Source of the DNA: Terrabacter tumescens
Lineage (GTDB): Bacteria; Actinomycetota; Actinomycetes; Actinomycetales; Dermatophilaceae
DNA: 64,000 nt
Direction of reading: 5' to 3'
Assembly (NCBI RefSeq): GCF_014646815.1
Contig: NZ_BMNZ01000010.1
Span: 40,517 to 104,516 of the forward strand
The position numbers were made by a program, and so were the translations under genes. The notes beneath the pieces were generated by a model, which saw only the letters and a list, made by a program, of their open reading frames with translations, was not told where the DNA came from and ran no database searches. Positions 24,652-32,257 of the stretch are shown here, piece after piece. Within the stretch, counting starts at the first letter, position 1. Each line of letters opens with the position of its first letter.

Positions 24652-24671
24652 GCGTATGCCGTGTCGCGCGC
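24652..24671. repeat. right 20-bp inverted repeat around VOC gene
   Basis: Contains CGTATGCCGTGT (24653-24664); exact reverse complement of 23826-23845. Confidence 0.8.
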
Positions 24672-24700
24672 TCCGGACGGCCCCCTCAGGGGGTGCGGGG

Positions 24701-25564
24701 TCAGCGTGCGTCGCGCTGGCGGACCGCCTCGTAGAGCACGATCGCGGCCGATGCTGCGACGTTGAGGCTGTTGGCCAAGCCGAACATCGGGATGCGGACG
24801 CGGTGCGTGGCGGCGTCGAGCAGGGTGCGGTCGGCGCCGTGCTTCTCGCTGCCGACGGCGATGGCGACGCGGCCGGTGTAGTCGACGTCGGTGTGGAGCA
24901 GGTCGGTCTCGGGCGTCGTGACGACGAGGCGGATGTCGTTGGCGCGGATCCACTCGAGGGCCTCGGCCGTCGTGGCGCTCGCGGCAGGCACGGCGAAGAC
25001 GGTGCCCTTGCTCGCGCGCACGACGTTGGGGTTGCCCCAGTCGGTGACGGGGTCGGCCGCGACGACGGCGTCGACCCCGGCGGCGTCGGCGGTGCGGAGC
25101 ATGGCGCCGAGGTTGCCGGGCTTCTCGACGCCCTGGCTCAGCAGGGTCAGGTGGTCGGGGCCGTCGACGCGCAGGTCGGCGAGCGGGACGCCGATGCGGT
25201 CGACGACCGCGATGAGCCCGTCAGGCCCCTCCCGGTAGCTGACCTTCTCGAAGGCGCTGCGGCTGAGGTGCACGACCTCGACGCGGTCGTCGCGCAGCCG
25301 CGCGAGCAGGTCGCCCTGGTGCCCGATGTCCTGGCTCCCGGCGCGACCGGCGGGGCTGAAGAGCTCCTCGCAGACGTAGACCGTGCCGGGCCGCACGCCG
25401 GCCGACAGGGCGAGGCCGATCTCCTCGTAGCCCTCGACGAGCGTCTGGCCGGTCTCCTCGCGGGTGCGACGCCGGCGCAGGCCGAGCAGGGCCTTGAGGC
25501 GGGGGTTGGCGGCGGACGTGATGGTCAGCTCGCGGGCGTGGGTCAGGTCGCTCGGGTTCGTCAT
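24701..25564 (-). CDS. TrmH/SpoU-family RNA methyltransferase
   Basis: 287 aa SAM-dependent enzyme methylating ribose of tRNA or rRNA. The C-terminal SPOUT domain shows motif 1 PGNLGAMLRTADAAG, motif 2 VAIAVGSEKHG and motif 3 RIPMFGLANSLNVAASAAI. The N-terminal 100 residues form the usual RNA-binding substrate domain (ITSAANPRLKALLGL, VEGYEEIGLAL). The exact target base cannot be told. ATG 25564 (MTNPSDL) is preferred over the GTG at 25600. Confidence 0.88.
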   Translation of the reverse strand: MTNPSDLTHARELTITSAANPRLKALLGLRRRRTREETGQTLVEGYEEIGLALSAGVRPGTVYVCEELFSPAGRAGSQDIGHQGDLLARLRDDRVEVVHLSRSAFEKVSYREGPDGLIAVVDRIGVPLADLRVDGPDHLTLLSQGVEKPGNLGAMLRTADAAGVDAVVAADPVTDWGNPNVVRASKGTVFAVPAASATTAEALEWIRANDIRLVVTTPETDLLHTDVDYTGRVAIAVGSEKHGADRTLLDAATHRVRIPMFGLANSLNVAASAAIVLYEAVRQRDAR

Positions 25565-25678
25565 GGCGCGCCCAGCATCCCACCCGCGGCCGTCGGCCAC
25601 ACGACGTGCGCTTCATGTCACGACACGCGGCTGCATCAGCAGGGCATGACGGGAGGCGCACGTCGTGCCGGTGGCGGG

Positions 25679-26107
25679 TCATGGATGCAGGCGGGCGCCC
25701 TTGAGGATGCGGTCGACGGCGTTCTTCGGGGCGTGCAGCGCGAGGCCGACGAGGTCGAGGTCCGCCGCCGGGACCCCCGCCACCGCGGCGCGGTTGTCGG
25801 CGTCGTGGCCGGTCGCGAACATCTCCCGCGTGTAGACGGCGAGCGCCGTGCCGCGTCGGAGCGCCCGCTCGTGGGCCGAGGTCAGCGTCGCGGACGCCCC
25901 CTCGAAGACGAGGACCGGCATGCCGAGGAGGGGCAGGTAGGTGTGACCGTCGGCGTCGGCATACGGCTGTCCGACGAGCTCGGGGTGCGCGGCCGTGACG
26001 CCGCTGACGAGGAAGGCCGTGACGTTGAGGCGCTGCCAGGGCTCGAGGTCGTCGCGCACGAGAACGGCGATCTTGGTGTCGAAGGGCGGGGTCAGCAGGT
26101 CGTCCAT
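25679..26107 (-). CDS. DUF2000 family protein
   Basis: 142 aa. DTKIAVLVRDDLEPWQRLNVTAFL at the start, YLPLLGMPVLVF in the middle and LDLVGLALHAPKNAVDRI at the end are the DUF2000 blocks; its fold is like peptidyl-tRNA hydrolase 2, and the role is unknown. GCCGGAGG lies upstream of ATG 26107, ruling out the longer in-frame start at 26224. The gap to the AraC gene (26108-26270) holds one copy of the CGTATGCC motif and no gene. Confidence 0.78.
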   Translation of the reverse strand: MDDLLTPPFDTKIAVLVRDDLEPWQRLNVTAFLVSGVTAAHPELVGQPYADADGHTYLPLLGMPVLVFEGASATLTSAHERALRRGTALAVYTREMFATGHDADNRAAVAGVPAADLDLVGLALHAPKNAVDRILKGARLHP

Positions 26108-26233
26108 GGGCCAAGCCTCCGGCGCGGTGGCGGCCACCGTCTTGTACGTCGTTGATCCTGCGGCAGATCGGGCGCGAGATCGCGCAGGTGGTGTCGTCCC
26201 ACGACAACGGGCGCCCGACCACACGCCCGATCA

Positions 26234-26241
26234 CGTATGCC
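26234..26241 (-). repeat. motif CGTATGCC between DUF2000 and AraC genes
   Basis: Octamer copy in a 163-bp gap. Confidence 0.55.
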
Positions 26242-26270
26242 GGGTGGTGGCATCGCGCCCGTCCGTGCCG

Positions 26271-27089
26271 TCAGACGCCCCGCTGGTAGCGGCCGGGGGT
26301 CGTGCCGAGGAAGCGCTTGAAGTGCCGCGTCAGGTGCGCCTGGTCGTAGAAGCCGGACTCGGTCGCCACGAGGGCTGCCGGGACGCCGTCGCGCAGTCGT
26401 CGGCGGGCGAGGTCGAGCCGGCGGCCGACGACGTACTGGTGCGGGGCGATGCCGTAGGCCATGACGAACGACCGCACGAGGTGCGGTGTCGTGACGCCGA
26501 GCGAGGCCGCCACGGCGGCGATCCCGTCGGCACCGACCGGGTCCGCGTCGAACGTCTCGCGCGCCAGCGCTGCGACCCGGCCACCCGCGACCCGGCCACC
26601 CGCGGACCGGGCGGTGGGTGCAGGCGGGGCGATACGGCATACAAGATGGGAGGTGAGGCGCTCGACGACGAGTGCGAGGCGCGACTCGGCCTCGAGGTCG
26701 TCGCGCGCGACGAGGGCGCGGTCGAGGAGGGAGACGGCGCGGCGCAGGTCCGCGTCCGGGACGAGCGGCGCGTCGACGGCCCGACCGACGAGGTCGGGCG
26801 CGATGACGTCCTCCTCGAGGTAGACGACGCGCTTGCGGAAGCCGGCCGACGTCAGGGCCCGGCCGTCGTGGACGACGTGCGGCGGCAGGAGGGTGACCCC
26901 AGAGCGGACGGCGGTGTGGTCGTGGCGGTCCAGGTCGTAGCCGATGACGCCGTCGTCGACGACGAGAAGGGTCCACGTGTCGTGGGTGTGGACCGGATAG
27001 GCGTGGTCGTGCCACTGCGCATGGAAGACCTCCGCGACGCCCGCGACCGCGGGCCGCCACGAGACCGTGCGGTCGGTCGGGGCCTCCAC
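26271..27089 (-). CDS. AraC-family regulator
   Basis: 272 aa. The N-terminal cupin has metal-like residues (HDHAYPVHTHDTWTLLVV about 22-40). The C-terminal double helix-turn-helix runs about 175-270: AAVAASLGVTTPHLVRSFVMAYG, then ALVATESGFYDQAHLTRHFKR and LGTTPGRYQRG. This is the actinobacterial type often next to membrane or LysE genes. The leaderless GTG 27089 excludes upstream starts. It is divergent from a VOC gene, so that gene is a candidate target. Confidence 0.88.
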   Translation of the reverse strand: MEAPTDRTVSWRPAVAGVAEVFHAQWHDHAYPVHTHDTWTLLVVDDGVIGYDLDRHDHTAVRSGVTLLPPHVVHDGRALTSAGFRKRVVYLEEDVIAPDLVGRAVDAPLVPDADLRRAVSLLDRALVARDDLEAESRLALVVERLTSHLVCRIAPPAPTARSAGGRVAGGRVAALARETFDADPVGADGIAAVAASLGVTTPHLVRSFVMAYGIAPHQYVVGRRLDLARRRLRDGVPAALVATESGFYDQAHLTRHFKRFLGTTPGRYQRGV

Positions 27090-27095
27090 ACCGGC

Positions 27096-27101
27096 ACCGT
27101 A
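27096..27101 (-). promoter_or_regulatory. -10 box TACGGT for AraC gene (leaderless)
   Basis: Minus strand: TACGGT, 6 nt, GTG 27089. Confidence 0.5.
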
Positions 27102-27117
27102 GCCCCGGCGGCGCTCG

Positions 27118-27123
27118 TAGGGT
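27118..27123 (+). promoter_or_regulatory. -10 box TAGGGT for VOC gene (short leader)
   Basis: TAGGGT about 24 nt before GTG 27148, leaving room for a short leader with GAGGAGGG. It lies 17 bp from the divergent AraC promoter. Confidence 0.5.
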
Positions 27124-27147
27124 GGGGACGTCCACCGAGGAGGGCCC

Positions 27148-27585
27148 GTGACGGAGCAGACGGCATACCCGCGACTCATGCACACCGCGCTCGACACGGA
27201 GGACGCCCGCGGTCTCGCGGAGTTCTACCGCGAGCTGCTCGGGCTGCGCTACCGGCCCGGTGACGAGCCGCCCACGGAGGGTCCGGACGACGCCGACTGG
27301 CTCGTCCTGCTCGACGCGGACGGCGTGCGACGGCTCGCCTTCCAGCGGGTCGACGAACGGCTCCCACGCTCGACGTGGCCGTCGCACGACGTGCCGATGC
27401 AGCTGCACGTCGACTACGCCGTGCCGTCGTCCGTGGAGCTCGAACGGCACCGTGACCGGGCGGTCGCGCTGGGAGCCGAGGTGCTCCTCGACCGCACCGC
27501 CGACGAGGTCGAGCCGCTCGTCGTCCTCGCCGACCCGGCGGGCCACCCGTTCTGCCTGCTCGTCGCACGTTCCGTCGCACCGTGA
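27148..27585 (+). CDS. VOC-family protein
   Basis: 145 aa single glyoxalase-like module: PRLMHTALDTEDARGLAEFYRELLG at the start (in parts), LVLLDADGVRRLAFQRV, QLHVDYAVPS and VLADPAGHPFCLLVA at the end, with His and Glu at the usual metal positions. Often annotated as glyoxalase or bleomycin-resistance-like; the substrate is unknown. GTG 27148 follows GAGGAGGG. It is divergent from the AraC regulator. Confidence 0.82.
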   Translation: MTEQTAYPRLMHTALDTEDARGLAEFYRELLGLRYRPGDEPPTEGPDDADWLVLLDADGVRRLAFQRVDERLPRSTWPSHDVPMQLHVDYAVPSSVELERHRDRAVALGAEVLLDRTADEVEPLVVLADPAGHPFCLLVARSVAP

Positions 27586-27611
27586 ACGCCCCGGCTGTCG
27601 GTGCGTCGGCG

Positions 27612-27617
27612 TAGCGT
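27612..27617 (+). promoter_or_regulatory. -10 box TAGCGT for isochorismatase-like gene
   Basis: TAGCGT 43 nt before ATG 27661; a leader with GGAGGTGCG precedes the start. Confidence 0.4.
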
Positions 27618-27660
27618 CGACAGGACGACGCGGCAGACCGACACGGAGGTGCGAGCCACC

Positions 27661-28221
27661 ATGACCACGCTCGAAGGACGCCCCAACACCGCCCTGCTCG
27701 TCATCGACGTGCAGCAGCAGGTCGTCGCCGACGCCTGGGACCGCGACGGCGTCATCGGCCGCATCAACATCCTCGTCGACAAGGCCCGGGGCGAGAACGT
27801 CCCCGTCATCTGGGTGCAGCACTCCGACGACAACATGCCGGTCGACAGCGACGGGTGGCAGTACGTCCCCGAGCTGACGCGCGAGGAGAGCGAGCCGCTC
27901 GTGCACAAGCGCTTCGGCGACTCCTTCGAGGACACCGACCTCGAGACGCTGCTCGCCGAGCGGCAGGTCGGGCGGCTCGTCGTCACCGGCGCGCAGACCG
28001 ACGCCTGCATCCGCTCGACGCTGCACGGAGCCCTCGTCCGCGGCTACGACGCGACGCTGGTCGAGGACGCCCACACCACCGAGGACCTGCGCCAGTGGGG
28101 CGTGCCGGTCAGCGCCGAGCAGGTCATCGCGCACACCAACACCTACTGGTCCTGGTCGGACTCGCCCGGGCGCACGGGCGACGTCGTGCCCGCGGCCGAG
28201 GTCGACTTCCGCTCGCGCTGA
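27661..28221 (+). CDS. isochorismatase-like cysteine hydrolase
   Basis: 186 aa. The catalytic triad is visible: D16 in LLVIDVQQQ, K83 in HKRFGDSF and C116 in TGAQTDACIRST. This fold includes nicotinamidases, carbamoylsarcosine hydrolases and true isochorismatases; with a Cys it is a hydrolase of amide-type bonds, substrate unknown. GGAGGTG upstream supports ATG 27661. It is followed by the DedA-like gene with its own promoter. Confidence 0.88.
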   Translation: MTTLEGRPNTALLVIDVQQQVVADAWDRDGVIGRINILVDKARGENVPVIWVQHSDDNMPVDSDGWQYVPELTREESEPLVHKRFGDSFEDTDLETLLAERQVGRLVVTGAQTDACIRSTLHGALVRGYDATLVEDAHTTEDLRQWGVPVSAEQVIAHTNTYWSWSDSPGRTGDVVPAAEVDFRSR

Positions 28222-28262
28222 CGGAGGGCCACACCGGAGGCAGGTGGCGCGCTGGGCCCGCC

Positions 28263-28268
28263 TAGGGT
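28263..28268 (+). promoter_or_regulatory. -10 box TAGGGT for DedA-like gene (leaderless)
   Basis: TAGGGT, 6 nt, ATG 28275. Confidence 0.6.
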
Positions 28269-28274
28269 TGGACC

Positions 28275-28787
28275 ATGCTCGACACGTTGGCGGCGCTGCC
28301 CTTCTGGCAGGCGTTCCTCGCGCTCTTCGCGAGCGCCATGGTGCGCTCCAACGGCACCTACTGGGTGGGCCGGGGCGCCATCGCGGGGTGGCGTCGCTAC
28401 CGCGGGGCCCACGGTGACCTGACCGCGCGCGCCGAGCGCCTCATCCACCGCTTCGGGCCCTTCGCCGTCACGCTCTCCTACCTCACCGTCGGCATCCAGA
28501 CCGCGATCCACCTGACGGCCGGTGTCGTCCGGATGCCGTTGCGCTGGTACCTCCCGGCCGCCGTCGTCGGGTCGGTCGTCTGGGCCGTGCTCTACGCGAC
28601 GGTCGGGCTCGCGGTCGTGCAGGCCTGGCTCGCGGCCGAGGCCGGCTCGTGGTGGGGCGCCGTCGTCGTGCTGGCCGTGGTCGCCGGCATCGTCACCTGG
28701 GTCGTGGTCCGCCGCCGCGCCGTGCGCCCCGCCCCCTCGAGTGAGCGCCCGTCCCACTCGACTGAGCGCTCCGCCCCACTCGACTGA
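28275..28787 (+). CDS. DedA-like membrane protein, C-terminus rewritten by repeats
   Basis: 170 aa membrane protein of the DedA/VTT group, which flips or remodels lipids. LFASAMVRSNGTYWVGRG, then RFGPFAVTLSYLTVGIQTAIHLTAG with its conserved Arg/Pro-rich re-entrant part, then two more helices. It is shorter than most DedA proteins (about 200). The last 16 residues, SSERPSHSTERSAPLD, and the stop codon are encoded by the CTCGA(G/C)TGAGCG repeat units, so the original 3' end was probably replaced or extended. Confidence 0.75.
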   Translation: MLDTLAALPFWQAFLALFASAMVRSNGTYWVGRGAIAGWRRYRGAHGDLTARAERLIHRFGPFAVTLSYLTVGIQTAIHLTAGVVRMPLRWYLPAAVVGSVVWAVLYATVGLAVVQAWLAAEAGSWWGAVVVLAVVAGIVTWVVVRRRAVRPAPSSERPSHSTERSAPLD

Positions 28788-28950
28788 GCGCCCCGTCTCT
28801 GCCACGACTCCACCATCCCTCCCCTCGAGTGGCCCCGTCGTCCCATCCGCCACACGACAGGACACCCATCCGCCCCCCTCGCGGTGTGAAAGCGGGGCCA
28901 CTCGACGGGGCGGGGGCCACCGGACGTGTGACGACGGGGCCACTCGACGG
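28738..28950. repeat. CACTCGAGTG-type repeat block at DedA 3' end
   Basis: Three tandem units of about 22 bp with CTCGA(G/C)TGAGCG (28737-28789), then CTCGAGTGGCCCCGTCGTCC (28824-28843) and two GGGGCCACTCGACGGG pieces. Bases 28925-28950 are identical to 12181-12206. No gene lies between the DedA stop and 29022. Confidence 0.82.
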
Positions 28951-29009
28951 GGTGAGCTGTCCTGACACGACTCGAACATGAGCGTGACGTGCGCGGCGCC
29001 TGCGCTCAC

Positions 29010-29015
29010 TACGCT
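29010..29015 (+). promoter_or_regulatory. -10 box TACGCT for response regulator (leaderless)
   Basis: TACGCT, 6 nt, GTG 29022. Confidence 0.5.
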
Positions 29016-29021
29016 GCGATC

Positions 29022-29792
29022 GTGTCCACCGAGCCCGGCGCCGGCCCTGACCGCCGCTCCGACCATCGCCCTGACACCGGTCGCGGCCTCGTGCTCGTCG
29101 TCGAGGGCGAGCCGGCCATCGCCGACGTGCTGCGCCTCAACCTGCGCGCGGCCGGCTACGGCGTCGAGGTGGTCGGCGACGGAGCCACGGCCCTCGACGC
29201 GGCGCGCGACCTGAGGCCCAGCGCCATCGTGCTCGACATCGGCCTGCCGGTGCTCGACGGCATCGAGGTGTGCCGGCGCCTGCGCGGTCGCGGCGACTGG
29301 ACCCCCGTGCTCTTCGTGACGGCCCGCGACGACGAGGTCGACCGCATCGTCGGGCTCGAGCTCGGCGCCGACGACTACGTCACCAAACCCTTCTCCCCGC
29401 GCGAGCTCGTGGCACGTCTCGGGGGCGTGCTGCGGCGCACGCGCGGGGAGCACACGGCTCCCGAGGTGCGGCGCTTCGGCGAGCTCACCCTCGACCTGAC
29501 GAGCCACGAGGTGCGCGTCGCGGGGCGCGAGATCGCCCTGACCGCAACGGAGTTCGACCTGCTGAGTCATCTGCTGCGACGTCCGGGTGTCGTCTTCACC
29601 CGGGAGCAGCTGCTCAGCGACGTGTGGGGGTATGCCGCGACGGCCGGTGCGCGCACCGTCGACGTCCACGTCGCGCAGGTCCGCGCCAAGCTCGGCGACG
29701 CGAGCCCGATCCGGACGGTGCGCGCGGTGGGGTATGCCGCCGAGCGGGCTACGCGTGACGGCGCCGACCCTGCCGGGCCGGGGTCGCCGTGA
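29022..29792 (+). CDS. OmpR-family response regulator
   Basis: 256 aa. Receiver domain about 23-140 with phosphoryl site D72 (IVLDIGLP) and K122 (YVTKPFS), then a winged-helix DNA-binding domain (LTATEFDLLSHLLRRPGVVFTRE in parts, TVDVHVAQVRAKLG). Oddly the acidic pair near the start is E28-G-E30 instead of the usual D-D, which may alter metal binding and phosphorylation. There is a 22-residue polar N-terminal extension. The 3' end overlaps the sensor kinase gene by 4 bp. Confidence 0.9.
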   Translation: MSTEPGAGPDRRSDHRPDTGRGLVLVVEGEPAIADVLRLNLRAAGYGVEVVGDGATALDAARDLRPSAIVLDIGLPVLDGIEVCRRLRGRGDWTPVLFVTARDDEVDRIVGLELGADDYVTKPFSPRELVARLGGVLRRTRGEHTAPEVRRFGELTLDLTSHEVRVAGREIALTATEFDLLSHLLRRPGVVFTREQLLSDVWGYAATAGARTVDVHVAQVRAKLGDASPIRTVRAVGYAAERATRDGADPAGPGSP

Positions 29793-31228
29793 CGGCCGAC
29801 GCGGTGACCGCGGGTGCGGTCCCGTCGCGCGGGTCGCTCTCGCGCCGGATCGTGCTGCTCGCCGTCGGGATCGCCGTGCTCACGGCCCTGCTCGCCGGCC
29901 TGCTCGTCGTCGGTCTGACCCGCACGTCGGTGGACGAGTCGGCCCGGACCACGCTCGCGCGGATCGCCGACGCGGCGGCGGAGCGGGCCGACTCCGGGGC
30001 CGCCGCGCGCGTCGCCCAGAACCGGGCCGTGCGCACCCTCGGGGCTCTCGGCATCGAGTCGGCGAGCGTCGGGCGCGGTGGTGTCGTCACGTCGACGAGC
30101 CCGCTCGCACGGGACGCCCTGACACCGGCGCGCCAGCGGGCCCTGCTCGCCGGACGCACGGTCTCGGCGCGCGACGACCTCGGGGGCACCCTCGTGCTCG
30201 TCGAGGGCCGACCGACCGACGCCGGCGGCATCGTGCTGGTCCAGCGCCGGTCCGACGCGACGGCGGACTCGGACCGACTCGTGCGACGAGTCCTGCTGGC
30301 CCTGCTCATCGCGGCCGCGGTGGCCGTCGTCGTCAGCGTCGCCGTGGCCCGGCGGCTGTCGATGCCGCTGCGCCGCACCGCCGACGCGGCCCACGCCCTG
30401 GCGGCGGGCCGGCGAGACGTGCAGGTCCCCGTCGAGGGGCCGGACGAGGTGGCCGAGGTGGCGAGCGCGCTCAACTCCCTGTCGGGCTCGCTGTCCCGGT
30501 CCGAAGGGCGCCAGCGCGACTTCCTCCTGTCGGTGTCGCACGACCTGCGCACACCCCTGACCGGGATCAGCGGCTACGCCGAGTCGCTCGCGGGCGGGGT
30601 CGTGCCGCCGGAGGAGACGGCCCGCGTCGGCGGAGTCGTGCTCACCGAGGCCAAGCGGCTCGAGCGGCTCGTCGGCGACCTGCTCGACCTGGCCCGGCTC
30701 GGCGCCGACCGCCCGAGCGTCGCCCCCGAGCGCACCGACCTCGTGGCGCTCGGTCGTGAGGTCGAGTCGGTCTGGGCCCGGCGCTGCGCTGCCGTCGGGG
30801 TGCCCTTCACCTTCGTGCCTGACGTCGCCGACGCCTGGACCGTCACCGACCCGGCCCGGGTGCGCCAGCTCGTCGACGGGCTGCTAGAGAACGCCTTGCG
30901 GGTCACGCCGGCCGGACGTCCGGTCGTCGTCGAGGTGCGCCGGGAGACCGGTCCCCGTGGCGGTGTCGACGTCGTCGAGGTGCGCGACGGCGGCCCGGGA
31001 CTCACCGACGAGGACCTCGCCGTGGCGTTCGAGCCGTCGGTGCTGCACGAGCGCTACCGGGGCCTGCGGCCCGTCGGCACCGGCCTCGGGCTCGCCATCG
31101 TCGGCCGGCTCGCCGACGTGCTCGGCGGCACGGTCGAGGCGGGGCACGCAGCCGAGGGAGGGGCGCGCTTCACCCTGCGCCTCCCCCACCCCGCCACCCC
31201 GCGCTTCTCCCACCCGGCCACCCCATGA
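29789..31228 (+). CDS. sensor histidine kinase
   Basis: 479 aa. Two membrane helices (about 22-44 and 170-192) flank an extracellular domain of about 125 aa; then HAMP, the H-box SHDLRTPLT with H251, and the ATPase N, G1 and G2 boxes (LLENALRVTP, EVRDGGPGL, GTGLGLAIVG). It phosphorylates the response regulator encoded just before. The signal is unknown. The C-terminus ends in a short repeat HPATP...HPATP. GTG 29789 overlaps the regulator stop (GTGA). Confidence 0.92.
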   Translation: MTADAVTAGAVPSRGSLSRRIVLLAVGIAVLTALLAGLLVVGLTRTSVDESARTTLARIADAAAERADSGAAARVAQNRAVRTLGALGIESASVGRGGVVTSTSPLARDALTPARQRALLAGRTVSARDDLGGTLVLVEGRPTDAGGIVLVQRRSDATADSDRLVRRVLLALLIAAAVAVVVSVAVARRLSMPLRRTADAAHALAAGRRDVQVPVEGPDEVAEVASALNSLSGSLSRSEGRQRDFLLSVSHDLRTPLTGISGYAESLAGGVVPPEETARVGGVVLTEAKRLERLVGDLLDLARLGADRPSVAPERTDLVALGREVESVWARRCAAVGVPFTFVPDVADAWTVTDPARVRQLVDGLLENALRVTPAGRPVVVEVRRETGPRGGVDVVEVRDGGPGLTDEDLAVAFEPSVLHERYRGLRPVGTGLGLAIVGRLADVLGGTVEAGHAAEGGARFTLRLPHPATPRFSHPATP

Positions 31229-31292
31229 CGCCACCCGAGCCGCGAAGGCCGCGGACGGCATACCTGATGACGCTGCCGATGGTCCTGCGATC

Positions 31293-31312
31293 GGTGGGGT
31301 GATCACCCCACC
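31293..31312. promoter_or_regulatory. 20-bp perfect palindrome
   Basis: GGTGGGGTGATCACCCCACC has no loop, so it is more like a protein-binding site than a terminator. It lies 84 bp before the F420-reductase-like gene and 65 bp after the kinase stop. No regulator is adjacent. Confidence 0.5.
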
Positions 31313-31395
31313 AGCTGCAGCACCATGCGCCGGTTCATCGACGCGTCAGGCCAGCCCCGCGGAATGTGGACCACGGCAGCACGGTTGACCAGCTC

Positions 31396-32088
31396 ATGAC
31401 CACCTGGGGATTCATCGGCAGCGGCAACATCGGCAGCACCGTCGCCCGGCTCGCGATCGCGGCCGGACACGACGTCGTGCTCAGCAACAGCAGGGGTCCC
31501 GAGACCCTCGCGGACCTCGTCAGCGAGCTCGGCCCGCACGCACGCGCGGCGACCGCGCAGGAGGCAGCAGCGGCCGGCGACATCGTCGTCGTGACGATCC
31601 CACTCAAGGCCTACCGCGACGTCCCGGTCGACGAGCTGGTCGGCAAGGTCGTCATCGACACGATGAACTACTACCCCCAGCGCGACGGCCAGATCGAGGC
31701 GCTGGACGACGGCTCGACGACGAGCTCCGAGCTGCTCCAGGCGCACCTGCCGCAGTCGCACGTCGTCAAGGGCTTCAACAACATCTTCTTCCAGCACCTG
31801 CGCGACCTTGCTCGTCCCGCTGACCCGGCCGGCTCCGACGAGCGCAGCGCCCTCGCCATCGCCGGTGACGACGCCGCGGCCAAGGACACCGTGCGCCGGG
31901 CGCTCGACGCCCTGGGCTACGACACCCTCGACCTCGGGCCGCTCGCCGAGGGCTGGCGCACCCAGCCCGGCCAGCCGGCCTACGGCACGCAGTACGCCGC
32001 CGACGAGAGCGACTGGGCGGCCGGCGCCCGACGGGCCGGGAGCGACGAGGTGGCCGGGCTCGCCGTGCGGGCCGTGCGCGAGGTCTGA
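31396..32088 (+). CDS. NADPH-dependent F420 reductase-like protein
   Basis: 230 aa. The N-terminal Rossmann motif GFIGSGNIGSTVARLA, then VVLSNSRGPETLADLV and VVKGFNNIF, match the F420H2:NADP oxidoreductase-like family (Fno/NAD-binding type). It may pass hydride between NADP and F420 or a similar cofactor; many homologues act on other substrates. ATG 31396 gives the standard N-terminus and excludes the ATG at 31366. It is monocistronic, with a perfect palindrome upstream. Confidence 0.8.
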   Translation: MTTWGFIGSGNIGSTVARLAIAAGHDVVLSNSRGPETLADLVSELGPHARAATAQEAAAAGDIVVVTIPLKAYRDVPVDELVGKVVIDTMNYYPQRDGQIEALDDGSTTSSELLQAHLPQSHVVKGFNNIFFQHLRDLARPADPAGSDERSALAIAGDDAAAKDTVRRALDALGYDTLDLGPLAEGWRTQPGQPAYGTQYAADESDWAAGARRAGSDEVAGLAVRAVREV

Positions 32089-32131
32089 CACCAACCCTCG
32101 ACAGCCGTTTGGGCGGTGGGACCGCCACCCG

Positions 32132-32137
32132 TAGACT
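32132..32137 (+). promoter_or_regulatory. -10 box TAGACT for riboswitch-terC transcript
   Basis: TAGACT would start transcription near 32144, at the 5' end of the riboswitch. Confidence 0.5.
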
Positions 32138-32143
32138 GTGCCC

Positions 32144-32257
32144 CGAGGGGAGTACTTCCTCGCGCGCTCCGGTCAGTACGGCGGTCCCACGTCCGCCCCG
32201 GTCCGCGGCCGACGACAGTCGGTGAAGGAGACCTCAGACATCGTTCTGAGGAGACCC
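32144..32257 (+). promoter_or_regulatory. yybP-ykoY manganese riboswitch
   Basis: The leader contains GAGGGGAGTA (32145-32154), the conserved Mn2+-binding loop of this class, and GGTGAAGGAGACCTC near its 3' end, as I recall from actinobacterial members. A final hairpin CCTCAGA...TCTGAGG (32232-32251) buries part of the GAGGAG ribosome site (32248-32253) of the TerC gene, so control is probably at translation: Mn2+ binding would free the site. Confidence 0.82.

Noticed and set aside
26187..26210. Terminator TGTCGT-CCC-ACGACA upstream of DUF2000
   Set aside because: Six-base stem only, and chance hairpins of this size are common in such GC-rich DNA.
31303..31395. Minus-strand frame ending in a SMNRRMVLQLVG-type tail
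   Set aside because: Only about 20 residues look protein-like and the rest is shadow of the F420-reductase-like gene.
32138..32257. Longer N-terminus of the TerC protein
   Set aside because: This stretch is the riboswitch; ATG 32258 has GAGGAG and the family's N-terminus.
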